NCBI RefSeq assembly: GCF_031877795.1 | Contig: NC_133948.1 | Span: 11,702,948 to 11,766,947 of the forward strand | Reading direction: 5' to 3' | DNA from: Strix aluco | Taxonomy: Eukaryota; Chordata; Aves; Strigiformes; Strigidae | DNA length: 64,000 bases | Shown here: in pieces, positions 22,002-43,568 of the stretch | How the letters are laid out: each line of letters starts with the position of its first letter | How positions within the stretch are numbered: position 1 is the first letter of the stretch | Translations under genes and position numbers: made by a program | The notes under the pieces: generated by a model | The model's input: the letters and a program-made list of their open reading frames with translations, nothing else | Databases searched by the model: none | What the model was told of the DNA's origin: nothing

Positions 22002-25000
22002 GTAGGGATTTTTTCAGTAGTTAAGTATTAAAATACAAAGAGCAGATAGGTGAATTTACCTGATTCCCTATCTAATATCTTCCAGATTTATTTTATTCCA
22101 TTTTCCTTGAAAATCATAGTTAAAACCAGTATCTTTTCTATTTTTGCTCATCTTAATTTTCTTGAGTTAGTTTTCCTATGAGAATTGATTCTTTGGGTTC
22201 TATCAGAAAACTTTAAAAGGTATGACTGTCATCTTTTTTGTTGGTGGAGACAACTGTGTTTTCTAGAGCTGTTTTTGCACTTCTAAAAATTCACAAATTG
22301 TGTAATAATAGTGAGAATACTTAGCCAAAATATAGAAAATGCTGTCCATAGGTAGGAAGTGAAATGCCCTGTGTTAATGTACTACATCTGTGAATAGCCC
22401 TGCCTATGTACTGGGGAAACTGATCCCGCTAGATCAGTTAATTTTCTTAGGTCTTATGCAAGTTAAGGTTACCTGCTCAAGATACAGGTTGTGTGGACTG
22501 CATGCTTGAATTTGAATTTCAGAATGTTGCATCAAAAATTCACTTTGTCCTCTTCTGTTCAAAATTGTGATCAGCTGCACTAATTTCGCAGCACACAGGG
22601 TTTGTAAAAAGTTTTTCTGGTGTTAGGAGGTACAAATTTTGTGAAATTTGTTTTATTCCTTCCCTGCTCCTTGCAAGTGCTTGGTGTAGGAGGAGGCAAA
22701 TGAGCAAGTAAGGGCACCATCCATTCCACTGTGTATTCCACAGATTATGTATTAATGGGTCTTTGACCTGAGGCTCATGGGCACCGTTTCTTAAACATAC
22801 GCTTTGACATTGCTTTCAGGTGGTGAATTTTAAAAAAAAAAAAAACAAACCTGGGGGTGATGCAAAGAACAATGAAAAAGTTTGCTTTTTCTGATATTTT
22901 ACTCAAATATTGTTTTCCTTTAGCCAATATTGTTAAATGGACTTGGTAAAATAAGTTAAAAAGGTGATAAATTACACCTAACTTCAGATGTCAAATTGAG
23001 CTACTCATCCTACACTCCCTGTATAGCAGGGAGAAAATTCAGTATCTAAAGGGACAAAAAGTCTGACATATCAGAGGTGCTTAGTTTAGGATGAGATGAG
23101 TTCAGCTCTGGTAACGTCCATTTATCTCCAGTGAGATAAACATAAATTGGGTTGATTACATCAGAGTCAGGCCTCTAGCTTTTAAATGCTTCACTCTAAA
23201 TAGAGGAATCCAAGCTGAGAATTTGTCTTTGACGTGCCAAAAAACTAGGTCATTGTACCTTTTATATGCTTTCTTTATATTTATTATGTATATTTATAGT
23301 TTTCTAAATCTTTTATACACTAAGGGAATTTATGCTTATTTGTTACTTTCATTTCCGGATTCTATAATTTCAGTAGTTTTGTAATCTGAACATTAGTCTT
23401 AAAGTTTTCTCTTCCAGTTGATGAAAATTATTATTTTAACATTAAAATTTCAGTAGATATAAATTATCAATTAAAAAGCCATACTATTTAAATTCAGGAA
23501 ACTATCTTGTCTGAGGAATTCTGTTACATTACTGGTGCTTAAAAAAGAATTGAATGGATGCTTAAAGCCTCGCTGAGCAAGCGTACATGAATTCTAAAAA
23601 TATAAAGATGCATTTTTAGATGCATGCAACCCTTTTCAGTATTTCTACATGCATGCACCCTTTTAAAAATCTTAAGTAATTTAATCCATACGAAGGGTGT
23701 TAATGGTGGGCTAAACAACTTTGCGAACATCACTATAGAAAACCAGATTTTCTGTTAATTTAATTTTACTAGCCATTTTACAGATTCTCAAATCAAATGA
23801 AACAGGGACTTGTCTTAAGTAAATTTTGACATGTCTGACTGCCTTCAAAGAATTCTGTCTCTTCCTTGTGTAGACAGATATGTACCATCCTCTGAATATG
23901 TAGATCATAATGACACTTATGGGAGAAGAAAACTTAACAGAAGTAAATAAACGTTGCTAAATTTTTGCAGATTAATCATTAACCATTCATCCATACTGGC
24001 TAAGGCCTCTTTTTAGCCCTTTTGGAAGTGCATAATTCAGTAATAAGCCTTGCTGTACAGTCCCTGCTGTACTGAACTTTATTACTAACTCCAGCCTTAA
24101 GACATGGCTAGATCTCTAGTAGGCTAAGACAGGAACTTACCACTTGTCTCCTTTTGCTGATGGAGGTTTCAGGTGTGTGCATGATGCACAACTTAAGGTG
24201 ACTAGAAAGGTTTCAGTTTAAACAGGGAAACTGCCTCGGGTTTGGTGGCTGCTGTATGTACCATTTTAGATATAAATTTGAGACTTACAGATGTAAACTA
24301 CAACTAATGTTACATGTAAACACCTGTTAGTGTGTTTAGCTCCATCAGCAGAAAACATTCACTGGAGGATGAATAAAGTTCTAGGGGAGAAAAAAGCAAT
24401 TTAAAAAAAAAAGCTCTTCATGTGGCCCTGAGAGAAAGTGAGGGGGTTTTTTCAGCGTTTGCAGTTAAGACACTTTCTAAAAAGCAGGGACTAAAACCAA
24501 GGGTTGTATAGAATGCATTTTGTTAGAAGTGTCATTTCTATTTAGAGACTTACTGTAGCAGTAAGCAATACTAGCTCTTGGTGGTGCCAAAACATAAAAC
24601 GTTGCTTATTAAGAATTCCACATAAATCAAAATACATTACCCAAACCAGAGGATATATAATGGTACACCATGCTGCCACTCAAGTCTACTGCCATTGTTC
24701 CATCTTTGTCGGGGCAGGCATCTGAATATGTCATCTCAGGTCAGGAACCACTGATGGGAACTGTCACAACTGTAAAACCAGTTTGGTGATAATGAGGAAA
24801 TGTAAGATTATACTATACAAGGAGAAATCAAGTTGCCTCCTGGAGTGGAAGGATTATCCAACCCCTGCTGAGCTGAGAACTCAGCAAAAGCTGAGAGCCA
24901 GCTGCAGCCATGTCTTTCTTCAGAACCTTGCCTTTGATGAGCAGGAACCTCTGCCAGACAGACCAGCTTCCAAATCATGTTACAGTCCCAACTTAGTGAA

Positions 25001-28000
25001 CGTTGCCTATATTTACAAGAAAGGCTGCAATTTTCCAAGTGGTGGTTGCTTTTCAGTGAGGCCCCTCTTGAGCTGAGACTGATATCAGTTTCTTCATTTT
25101 ACCTCTCCCACTTCAGGTACTGGTGGCAATCAAATTAACATCAAGACTTGTTTCAGGGAATGGTTCTAGAGTTTTGTCTCCAAAAAGGAGGAAAGGGTAA
25201 TTAGTAGTATGAAAAGAGGCCATTTAAATAATTGTAAAATTAGTTGGTGTGCATCAGTGACTTCATTGCAATTTCCTTTTAAATGTAAGTAAGGAGAGTT
25301 ACTTTATTAGAAAGCTGATATTTATGTCTGGTTTGAATAATTTTATTTTCCATTCATTAATTCTCAACATTTAGTGTAATCCTAATATATTTGCAGTGAT
25401 CACGCTCTGTATGCATGTAAGCCAATTTTTTTTCCCTATTTCCCCCCTGCCTTCTATTTATAAGAAATTAAAAATGAATGTAGAGGAACTGTTTACATCT
25501 GTGAAGCAAGCAGAATTTAATCTTTATCTTCTGATCCTATATTCGAATCTCTCGGAGAGCATGACGTGTCTAGCAGTCTCTTTATAGCTTGCTTGAGTCA
25601 TACCTTTCTAGGTGAAATTCTCTTCCAAAGCTTAATTTCTTCAGCTATGAAATGATGCCAAATTTTGACCATTTCCTCTGTCAATGTTTGAGCTATTAAA
25701 AGCCTCCAAGGCTCGTTCAGAATAGAACTCCTTGACTAGATTAAGTTTGTCTTGCACAACTTTCTACAGACCAGATTTTCATACAATGCCCTTCGACAAT
25801 TTGGGAGGGAGGCAGGGGAATAGAAAGAACCTATGATCCTCAACCTGTCAGGTATGTACAGTCTAAGATCAGTGGTGTAGAAGCTGAGCTAGCATGTCAA
25901 CTGTGAAAGCATCTCTAATTACCCTTGGAAAAAGGTGTTTTTCTGAACCATGTATTCTTTTTATTTAGATAAAAATATAACATATATATAAAAATATACA
26001 TGCCTATATTTAAGGGTTGGAAGATAACTCCTTGAGCAGAATTGTGTTACTGTAGAATGGACTTGTACAGATGGCTATTTACAAGAAAAACAGAAAGGTG
26101 CTAAAACTGTTTTCTTTGTTATGAGACAATTTAGGGAATCATTAGGGAGAATAGCAAATATTTTCCAATAGGTAGTAAGAGTCACAAGGCCTGACATAAT
26201 TCATTTGACATGTTACAGATTCAGAAACAGTCTCTCCCTGGTAATTCAGCCTTCTTCAGCTAGCCAAGAAACTGTCTTCCTCTGCATTTACTTTACACCT
26301 CACATCCAGATAATGGGATAGGATGTACCTTGTACCTGCTGAAGGAAGTCGGCAACCGATATACCATTCCACAGCTAGATTTGTCATGTTTTCTTGACCT
26401 GAGGTAATTCACAGGGCCAATAAAGCTATATGTTCCACACTAGGTGAAAAGGAACATAAGCTGTACATGCAATCGGCATGAAGTGTAGTTGTTTTTGTTA
26501 ACTGGGAAGTGGTCAGTGACTCCAGTTAGCTCTATGCCAGGCCACCTGGTCTTTCTCCAACCAGGAGTAATTTAGGAAAATGTGGTTATTTTAAGCAAAT
26601 CCACTTGCAGACTATTTTTGATTCCTAAATTTAAGGATGTATACCAGTATCCTCCAGGAACAGTGGCATCATTAAAAATCAAAAGGCAGGAAAATCCACA
26701 AAGATTGGGAGAACACTGAGGAGTAACATTTCTAGAAGAAACAACTTAGTAGCAAGAATTAATGGGCAGAAGACAGACAAAACCACATAAATATATGTAT
26801 TCAATAGACAATAGAAGAGGGAGAAGAACCAGCAGCTGGAGAAAGTTAAGAACATTGGGGAAAAATTAATAGCAAAACTTTCACTCTTTGTGAAAACAAT
26901 TAGTTGACACACAATACTTAACAATGTTAGTGAAGGGGTGTTATGCAGTGATAAATGACCGGGGCAATAACAACTGCAAAAGTAGTTCTAGGAAAAAAAT
27001 CTTTCACTAGGATATAGTTAATACTGGAAAAGTTTAATAATTCTTACCCATTATCTACCGTGTCTTTTATGGGTACTTAATCATTTTAGACAAAGATTGA
27101 GGTGGACCGAATGTGGCAATGGATTTTTAAGCTTGCCAGAACCTCTATTTGGGAAAAGTCCAAGAGATAATGTTTCTCCTACTTTACTGACCGTAAATGT
27201 CTCCACTATTCCACCCTTGGAAAATAATAACCAAGAGGATCTGCGGATAAGGAATGTTTAAGAATACCTTTTTTCCCCTTTGAAACGTGTTTTGCTGTTT
27301 GGAGTGCAAATGATAAAAGGACAGATGGCATTCTTATTGCAGCAGATGGAACATCTCTTCTGTGAATGTCATTGTTGCCCAGGTGAAGTGAAATCCCAGC
27401 TGTATTAATGCAGTTCTTTCAGGTGGCAGTGCGCTGCATCACTGATAAACCTGAGAACTGAGAAAATAGATGCAAATTTAATTGCATGATTTATCCAGGT
27501 GGATAATTAAGAGTCAAGGGATTTCATTTCAGCACCTTTGGCCCAGACTTTTTAGTTTTAATTTCCCTGTGCCTCGGTTTTCTTATACAATCAGGAAATA
27601 GAATTACTTTACTTCTGTGTAAAACAGAATTTAACATTCTGAATTGTTCAGATAGCAAACAGAGTAACCATGAGTTAGTCAGAATACTAAGATCAAAAAC
27701 ATCATAGGAATTAAATTATTAGAGAGTTAATAGCAAGGAATTGCTATTCAGAGGACATGATTATGTGAATTGATTATTTAAACTTAATTATTTACTGCTT
27801 TATTCCTCCCCATGCCTATGCTTTTCTTAAGCCAAGTAGGAACACACAACAGTGTTTCAATTTCTTTTCTCCTTCCCAAGATAGCCTTCATTCAGCAAAA
27901 AATGTAACTGACTCTTTTCTTTAGGAATACCTCTAAGCCTGTTTTAAAATATCCTCGGTTCTCCACTTCTATTGTAGGTTGACTATAATACTTATGTTGG

Positions 28001-29557
28001 AAGGACCTTCTTAGCTGAATAAAGATTTAGTTTTTAATTTTAAATGTCTCTTACCCTCCTCATAACTGACTACACTTTTCATTTTAGTTTTTCTATCCAG
28101 CTTTCTTACCTTGAAGCTATGCTCTATGAATGCTGGTGTTTTCTTGTCACTTCTTTCACTAGTCTGAAATGACCACAGTACCATGAAAGCTAGAGGTGAA
28201 GGAGGCATAACATCTAATACTCCATTCTTTGGAAAATGAAGCCCTGTCTCATTTTATACCTTTTTCACAATTCAGCTGGCTAATAATAGGGTATTGTGCT
28301 ATAGATAGCAGTTTAGACTAGAAATACTGTGCAATTTCTCAAGTAAATGACAGCACTTTAATAGTAAACAAAGTTTAGAGGCACCTGTCCTAGCTCTGTG
28401 GACTGTACTAGCAGTTACCATAGATAGCTTTTAGTAAACTCACCAAGTCAAGCAGCCTGACTGCAAATATTACAAGCAGGCAATAGTATCTTCTCATTAC
28501 AAGTAAGATCTATATACTCCCTGTGTGCCATGACAAACCTTTTATACCTTCAAGGTGAAGCCTCATTGGCTCTTTTGCCTCTATTCTTCAGGTGTAACAG
28601 TTGATAGGGAATGCTTAAAGGGGCCCTGTGTCTTCAGTACAGGGATAAAATACCTCCTTCAAAATCAGACAGATTTTTTGCCATTATAGATTATGTCTGG
28701 ACTGAAGAGTTTTCAAAGTCTTAACCCATGACTTGAGCCTGTGCTGTTTGTACAAGAGTTGCAGCTTTTCTTAACGTAAATCCAGACTTTTAAAGATTTC
28801 AGTTAGAGGATGTTCTAGAAGAACCTTGTTATAGTCTGAATGGGTGGAATTTTCAAGAAAACTTCAATGAAAAACCATCAATAAGACTTATGCTGATAGA
28901 TCACCTTGCATGGTCACTTTTAAAAAATACTTAGATTTTTCTTGAAGCCTAATTTTTCACAAGCATAAGCCAATACAGAAGTTCACATTGATTTTGGAGA
29001 CTCGCTTGAGAGCTCAGTAGTACAAAAATGTGAACATATTTTTCAAGGTTTGTTCAATCTTTAAATGCAGGTTTAGGAGACCAACCTCAGGCACTATTTA
29101 AAAATTCCTATATGTGCTTATACCTAGACATGTATTTCTAAGTATAAACATCAGTGCAGAGTACCTGCTTGTGTAAGACAGTATGCAGGTAGGCTTCTTA
29201 TGTACATTGCAGATACTGTGGAATTTTCTTTCCTGATAGAGATCTATAACTTCTTTCCTAAAATTGCTACTAACCATCTCCCCCAAAAATATAACAATAA
29301 CATGCATTCAGAATTTGTAAAGATATTAAATGGGAACACATCCCATAAATCTTACTGAGTTGCTCAAGTGTAATTGTTTAAGACTGAAATTGCTGAATGT
29401 TGGTGAATAAACTGAGGAAAAAGATCTGGAGCAAATAAACAAAACACAGCAGTCTGTCATAAAGGAAAAAACACTTCACAAACATTATCCAATCAAGTAA
29501 CCATCGTAACACTAATTAATGAACACACTATAGACACGTTCAGTATCATTTGAATTA
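22002..29557 (+). other. RSPH14: RSPH14 intron 3, part left of GNAZ
   Basis: AT-rich DNA with no further RSPH14 exon that I could match. The 24.78-25.08 kb stretch is open on both strands but resembles no ARM repeat and has no domain I recognise. Short homopolymers occur at about 22830-22843 (A-run) and elsewhere. Confidence 0.55.
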
Positions 29558-31263
29558 TTTATTTTTTTAAGTGGACAATTTAAATGTTGATGTTATTAAC
29601 CATTTTGTTTTAAATTTCTTAGAGCCCTTGGCTGAGATTTCTTGCACTAATCATAGTACGTAGGGGGGAACAAAAGTAGAAGGTTATTTTCCAGTGTGCA
29701 TGTGTGTTTGTGTCTCTGTGTATGTATGTGCTTTACAATTATCAAACATATATTTACACACCAACTTTACACTGAAGTCTTTAAGAAGTCTTTTCTATGG
29801 CAGGGGAAAGAACCAACTGACCAGACTTAGGTCTATATGATCCATTTGAGATTTTCCAGTATAGTCCCACAGAGCTTCTTATGCATTCAAACTTTTGCCG
29901 GAATGCTACTCCATCCAGTAGTGTTTCTTTATGAGATGAAACCTGGAGCTGAGGAATGCATCTCTTCAGTTTCCTTAATTTCACTAAACTGTAAATAATT
30001 TAAATTATTAAATTGAAATATCAAGACATTTAGTTATTGTTCATATCGCTCATCTTTAACCTTCTAACAATACATCACATTTTTAAAATAATTAAAAAAC
30101 CAACAAAAAAGGCTTTGGAGGCTATATACTACACAATCTCCATGGCTCCTGGTTCTTGGGAAATCTATTACAATATTACAATTCCCAGAATGTATTTGGA
30201 GCAGTGGAACAGAATTGGCTGTTGGCAACTTTCACATTCAGCAATCCAGACACTACAACAATAATTTAAAAAATTGCCTTGTGATTTTTTTATCTGTATT
30301 AAAAAAGGAACACTAACCTACTTCTTAAATATAGTTTGTTTTTTGTGAAACACCACAAGATTTGGCAAAAAAAGATGTAAAAGAAGACTGTTTCAATGTA
30401 TAAAACTCCTTACCAGTAGAAGAAACACTGACCTTAATTTGGCCTATTCATAGATCCATTTCATGTAGTTTTGCTGCATATTTGAAGCCTTAAAGAGTAG
30501 AAAGAGCTGCTAGTCAGTTTGGAAATCACAGAACAGTTGCGCACCAACAATTCCTTTAACAGGCAAGGTGTCCATGATAAACAGTAAAGCAGAAGTGTGT
30601 ACATAGTATATGCTGTGAGTCATGTGCATATGCATACATGATGTATATAGTTTGGCTGTGTGTACCAATATTGTGGGTGCATGCCCATTCTCTACAAATT
30701 TAAGTAGTGTTTTGCTTAAACTCTCCTGTTCTGTAGCTTCTGGTTTGAACTAGCTTTTCTCCCCAACACAACCATTCTGCTCCACATCCCGCAAACTAGT
30801 TCATCCGTCACTCACACTCACCAGCTTTATATCTTCATGTCAGTAAAATTTTACGACAACTCGATGAGAATTATTTCTTACATAGAACATGATAACACTT
30901 CCACTGTAGGAAATGGAATGAAACAAATAGAATAAAAGTGCAGTGACTGTGGTGAAAACATCTCCACAGAGTTATGCCTCAATCTCTTGGTTTTGTTTGG
31001 GGTTTTTGAGTTGATGGGGTTTTTTTCACTGGGGGGGTGGGGTTTGTGTGGTTTTATTGGAGAGGAGGTTTTCACTCTCCAGAACATATTTGTGAAAAAT
31101 GATGTAGCAGGTTAAGGGGGCATAAGAGGAACTGTGTACATACATCAGATTTCCCCTTTTCTCTCCTTGGGCTACTAAGCATTGCCCCATTTCTCCCACT
31201 AGAAGTGGAAGTAGTTAGCCCCTTTTTTATCACTTCAGGAAAACAGATTAAGCCCAAGGATTC
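29558..31263 (-). other. GNAZ: Putative GNAZ 3' UTR
   Basis: Begins at the GNAZ stop codon and runs leftwards. The left edge is placed at a candidate AATAAA (plus-strand TTTATT at 29558-29563); other hexamers are possible, so the length of about 1.7 kb is provisional. It includes a G-tract cluster on the opposite strand, alternating purine-pyrimidine stretches near 30.6 kb, and a Pumilio-like TGTAAATA on the minus strand near 29.75 kb. A 67-codon frame at 29781-29984 resembles nothing known to me. Confidence 0.4.
30999..31042 (+). other. G-tract cluster (possible G-quadruplex)
   Basis: Four runs of at least four G lie on the plus strand at 30999-31002, 31016-31019, 31031-31037 and 31039-31042, separated by loops of 13, 11 and 1 nt. 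This is the template strand for the GNAZ 3' UTR and the sense strand of the RSPH14 intron. The first two loops are long, so folding is uncertain. Confidence 0.5.
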
Positions 31264-39746
<8,483 letters not shown>

Positions 39747-40895
39747 ATCATAGAATGGTTTGAGTTTGAAGGAACCTTAAAGATCATCTAGTTCCAACCC
39801 CCTGCCATGGCCACGGACACCTTCCACTAGCCCAGGTTGCCCAAAGCCCCGTCCAACCTGGCCTTGAACACTGCCAGGGAGGGGGCAGCCACAGCTTCTC
39901 TGGGCAACCTGTGCCAGTGTCTCACCACCCTCACAGGAAAGAATTTCTTCCTTATATCTAATCTAAATTCACCCACTTTCAGTTTAAAACCATTACTTCT
40001 CATCCTATCCCTACACTCCCTGATAAAAAGTCCCTCCCCACCTTTCCTGTAGCCCCCTTTAAGTCCTGGAAGGCTGCTATAAGGTCTCCCCAGAGCCATC
40101 TCTCCTCCAGGCTGGACACCCCCAACTCTCTCCTCCTGTCCTCACAGGGGAGCTGCTCCAGCCCCTGATAATCTTCGTGGCCTCTTCTGGACCCACTCGA
40201 GCAGGTCCATGTCCTTCTGATGTTGGTGCCCCCAGAGCTGGACACTGGACTCCAGGTGGGGTCTCCCGAGAGTGGAGTAGAGGGGGAGAATCCCCTCCCT
40301 CGACCTGCTGGCCACACTTCTCTTGATGCAGCCCAGGACACGGTTGGCTTTCTGGGCTGCGAGCGCACATTGCTGGCTCATAGGCAGTTTTCGACCCACC
40401 AATACCCCCAAGTCCTTCTCCGCAGGGCTGCTCTCCATCCACTCCTCACCCAGCCTGTCTTTGTGCTTGGGATTGCCCCGACCCCTGTGCAGGACCTTGC
40501 ACTTGACCTTGTTGAACTCCATGAGGTTGGCACGGTCCCACCTCTCCAGCCTGTCCAGGTCCCTCTGGATGGCACATCCCTTCCCTCCAGTGTGTGACCG
40601 CACCACACAGCTCGGTGTTGTTGGCAAACTGGCTGAGGGTGCCTTGATCCCACTGTCCATGTCACCAACAAAGATGTTGAACCGTGCTGGTCCCAACACC
40701 AACCCCTGAGGAACGTCACTCGTCACTGCTCTCCACTTGGACATTGAGCGGCTGACTGCAACTCTTTGAGTGCAACCATCCAGCCAATTCCTGATCCACC
40801 GAGTGCTCCATCCATCAAATCCATGTCTCCATGCTTTGCACAAGTCCAGGCAGATGACGTCAGTTGCTCTTCCCTTATCCACCAGTGCTGTAACC
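39747..40895 (-). mobile_element. CR1 LINE, 5'-truncated, fairly well preserved
   Basis: Chicken-repeat-1 non-LTR retrotransposon in minus orientation. The 3' end is at 39747 with the CR1 terminus (plus-strand tcatagaatgg) and the CR1 3' block (minus ggttggaactagatgatc). It extends upstream through the reverse-transcriptase C-terminus to [17 protein letters not shown], where homology stops. Conserved RT pieces include [55 protein letters not shown] and [10 protein letters not shown]. Paired frameshifts flank the catalytic loop, which in the shifted frame reads [10 protein letters not shown] where active copies have FADDT, so both aspartates are lost. Other frame breaks follow near the 3' end. 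High GC makes it look like a coding island, but it is a dead element in an intron. Confidence 0.95.
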
Positions 40896-41404
40896 TATAT
40901 ACCTGTGCTTGCTTTGGGGATTGTGGTTTTTTGAAGTGTTGTACAGTATTCCAAGCAAACTGAGTATTTCTGGAGTTTTAAAAAAAAATCTAGTTTAAAA
41001 ATATTTTCAAAATCATATTAATTTAAAATCTCACAGTTCTTGAAAATATATCCAAAGTAGTATGACTATCCATATTTTAATTGTAAATATCTGGATGTTT
41101 TATCCTTATAGTGAGTTATATATATGGTAATAGAGGCAAGCTTTTTTATTCCTGGTAATGTTTTTCAGTTGATTTCAATGCTTACTCATTGTTTTCAAGT
41201 GGGGTGGGTTTTTTTGTTTTTGTTTTCCTTCAGGCCTTTAGATTATTTGCTTAGCTCAAGGGCAAAAGGTGCATTTCAAGTACATATTCAACATAGCTGA
41301 AATGTTGCATAGTTTTACACATGAAGTGGTCCAGGACTTTAGCTGTCCTCATTTGAGACCTTTAAGCTTAGTATCAGCCTTCTGTGTCTCGGTAATAACA
41401 CTGC
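40896..41404. other. Intronic sequence between CR1 copies
   Basis: AT-rich, with a G/T-rich run near 41.20 kb. No gene or clear repeat family seen. Confidence 0.5.
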
Positions 41405-41815
41405 ATTGACTTTCAAGGAGAGGCTGAGGGAACTGGGCTTGTTTGGGCTGGCAAAAGAGGGGGATAAGGGGTGATGTAATAACAGCCTATAATTACTTGA
41501 AGCATATTTACAAAGGTGATGACGCTAAACTCTTCCCAGCAGTATCAGATGAAAGAGTAAGTGGCAATGAACGCTAATTGCAGTTTGGGAGGTTCAGATT
41601 AGATATCAGGGAAAAAAAAAAAAATCACTAGAAGACTAGCACAATTTGCCTAGAAATTTTGTGAAATCTCCATCTATAGAGCTTTTCCTCAGTCAACTAC
41701 ATAAAGCCGTAGCTGGCCTGATTTACTGTTGGCAATAGTCCATCTTCAGCTGGGACGACAGGATAAGTGACCTTCAGAGATCACATCCAGCCTACATTTC
41801 TATAATTCCATGAAT
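41405..41815 (+). mobile_element. Older CR1 LINE 3' end
   Basis: Begins GGAGAGGCTGAGGGAACTGG then CTTGTTTGGGCTGGCAAAAG, the classic CR1 C-terminal block. It continues with GGGAGGTTCAGATTAGATAT, matching the conserved GRFRLDI-coding stretch. It ends with cttcagagatcacatccagc and a worn copy of the CR1 terminal octamer repeat (tttctataattccatgaa). It is much more diverged than the neighbouring minus-strand copy and has an internal A-run. Confidence 0.85.
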
Positions 41816-42769
41816 TGTAAAAGCATATTTATAGTTGAATCCATAAATGAGAAATCAATTTTATGCATGCAGTTCTGAGCAGATTTCAAACTTTTCATCC
41901 CAAAGAGGCAAATTCAAGCATAAGGGCTAACCTTCTGATGGAGAGAGTTACACTACATTGTCACTGTCCTGTTGGTGAGGCAGGATGAGAAAGAAATGGT
42001 CAAACAGTGGAGCTGTGGCCTTTGTGGAATATCCATTTTTTATTGTTTTCTGTTCTTTCAAGCTCTCTGGACCTTAGAATAGCCCCACAGCTATTAAAAT
42101 ACTGCAGAAACCTGCATGAGAACTACATGAGAATATGCAAGGAAAAAGAAAAATGTTTATTCACTGTTGCCGACTATCGACTAACCTACTTTTGTATAGT
42201 TTATGCATAACCCAAGCTCTGGCTGATAGATTATGTGTAATGAAACAATGCTTTTCATTGCACCTTCTTTGAAATGGGCAGGGAAGGGTGTTAATAGGGT
42301 GAATATTGGTTCCTGTCACCCAGACAATCAGCCTCAATTGAAGTGAAACAATATGTTGCATACATAGGAGAAAATTAATTTTTTTAAAAATGAAAGAACT
42401 CCATTACTTTTTTCCACTAGTATGCCACTAGAATGCACTAGTAAGCTTCATAATTTTGTGTAACAGAATAACGGCAGGGGGACAGGTTGCAAAATCTGGT
42501 GCCTGTGAATGCCCTTTCTCTGGATAAGAAACATTTGAAATCTGAAACATCAGTGACTAGAGTCCACCCTGATAAACTATGATATAAAGAAAAGAAGACT
42601 TCTCAAGTAAGTAGGTTTTCATTTCAATATAATCAAGCCCAGCTTTAAAAGAGGACTCTTTGGATATTTATGAAAGCTAATAAATAACAGTAAAATGAAG
42701 GATCATAGAGAAAACCAGCAATAATTATCACAAGTATGGAATTACTATCATAGGAAAAAAAAATAAATA

Positions 42770-43236
42770 AACTAGTTTTCTTCAGCCTGGAAAAAGAAAT
42801 AGCTGAAAGAGAACACAGTAGAGCTCATAAAATCATGAATGGTATGAAAATGGTGAATAGTGAATGATTTTTGCACCATTTCTTACAATGCAAGAAAGAA
42901 CATCAAATTCAGGCATCTGACAGCAAAGTATTCCTTCCATGCAGTGCATAATTAAATGTAAAACTCTGTCATAAGGTGTTAGAGAATAATAATAATAATA
43001 AAGTCATGAAAGTGTAATTGGGTTCAAAAAGCAATTAAAATAAAAGGGCACTTAAACAGAAGGATGTTGATGCAATCCTGGGTTCAGTTATCTGGTAGGG
43101 TATATTGCAGGAAGTATCAGTGTATGCTTGATCTGTTCCCATGTTCTTTCCTAAATATCCACTGCTGCCCACAGTTGGACACAGACTGCTGCAGATATTT
43201 GCTGTGACCTAGTACAACTGTTTGGTATGTTATGGC
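42770..43236 (+). mobile_element. Ancient CR1/L3-like LINE 3' fragment
   Basis: Contains CATAAAATCATGAATGGTAT and GTGAATAGTGAATGATTTTT, then further on TGTATGCTTGATCTGTTCCC, ATCCACTGCTGCCCACAGTTGG and a TGACCTAGTACAACTG-like end. These follow, in order, the 3' region of old amniote CR1 subfamilies (TATAAAATCATGAATGG ... TGGGCTAGATGGACC ... TGACCCAGTATGGC). It is heavily mutated and interrupted by an (AAT)n expansion at about 42.99 kb. Confidence 0.7.
42989..43001. repeat. (AAT)n microsatellite
   Basis: Four AAT units followed by AAAG, inside the ancient CR1/L3-like fragment. Confidence 0.85.
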
Positions 43237-43539
43237 TGTCAGAACAGCTCGTCCTTTTTTGTGAACTCAGCTGTTTCATTCTCTGTTGGTGAAAACTTCT
43301 TTATCTAACCCATGTCAAATTGCTACAGTTCCTAGACAATTTTGCCTTTCCTGTTAGTCTTATTCAGTTTAAAAAAAAAAAAGACTTTGTTTTACAAACT
43401 TCAGCATCATTTGAAGCATAGTGTTTTGCACCAAAAAGGTAGGCAAAGGGTCCTAGAAATACTGACCTCTAATTAATTTGCATTGTCCAACACCAGAGTG
43501 TACGAGTGACAGGAGGGTAATGATATTTTCTGTTAGACC

Positions 43540-43568
43540 AGGAAGAAAAAAAAAAAGAAAGAAGGAAA
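43540..43568 (+). repeat. Purine-rich (GAAA/GGAA) tract
   Basis: A run of A and G only, with an A-run followed by GAAAGAAGGAAAG. Confidence 0.8.

Noticed and set aside
24783-25076. 97-codon plus-strand ORF overlapping a 76-codon minus-strand ORF, tested as RSPH14 exon 4
   Set aside because: No ARM-repeat pattern, no match to RSPH14, and no phase-compatible splice sites.
29781-29984. 67-codon minus-strand ORF left of GNAZ
   Set aside because: It lies in the putative GNAZ 3' UTR downstream of the true stop and resembles no known protein.
40142-40882. 246-codon minus-strand ORF, the longest in the window
   Set aside because: It is the reverse-transcriptase tail of a CR1 element, with frameshifts and a ruined catalytic loop, not a host gene. 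Overlapping plus-strand frames at 40220-40709 are its shadows.
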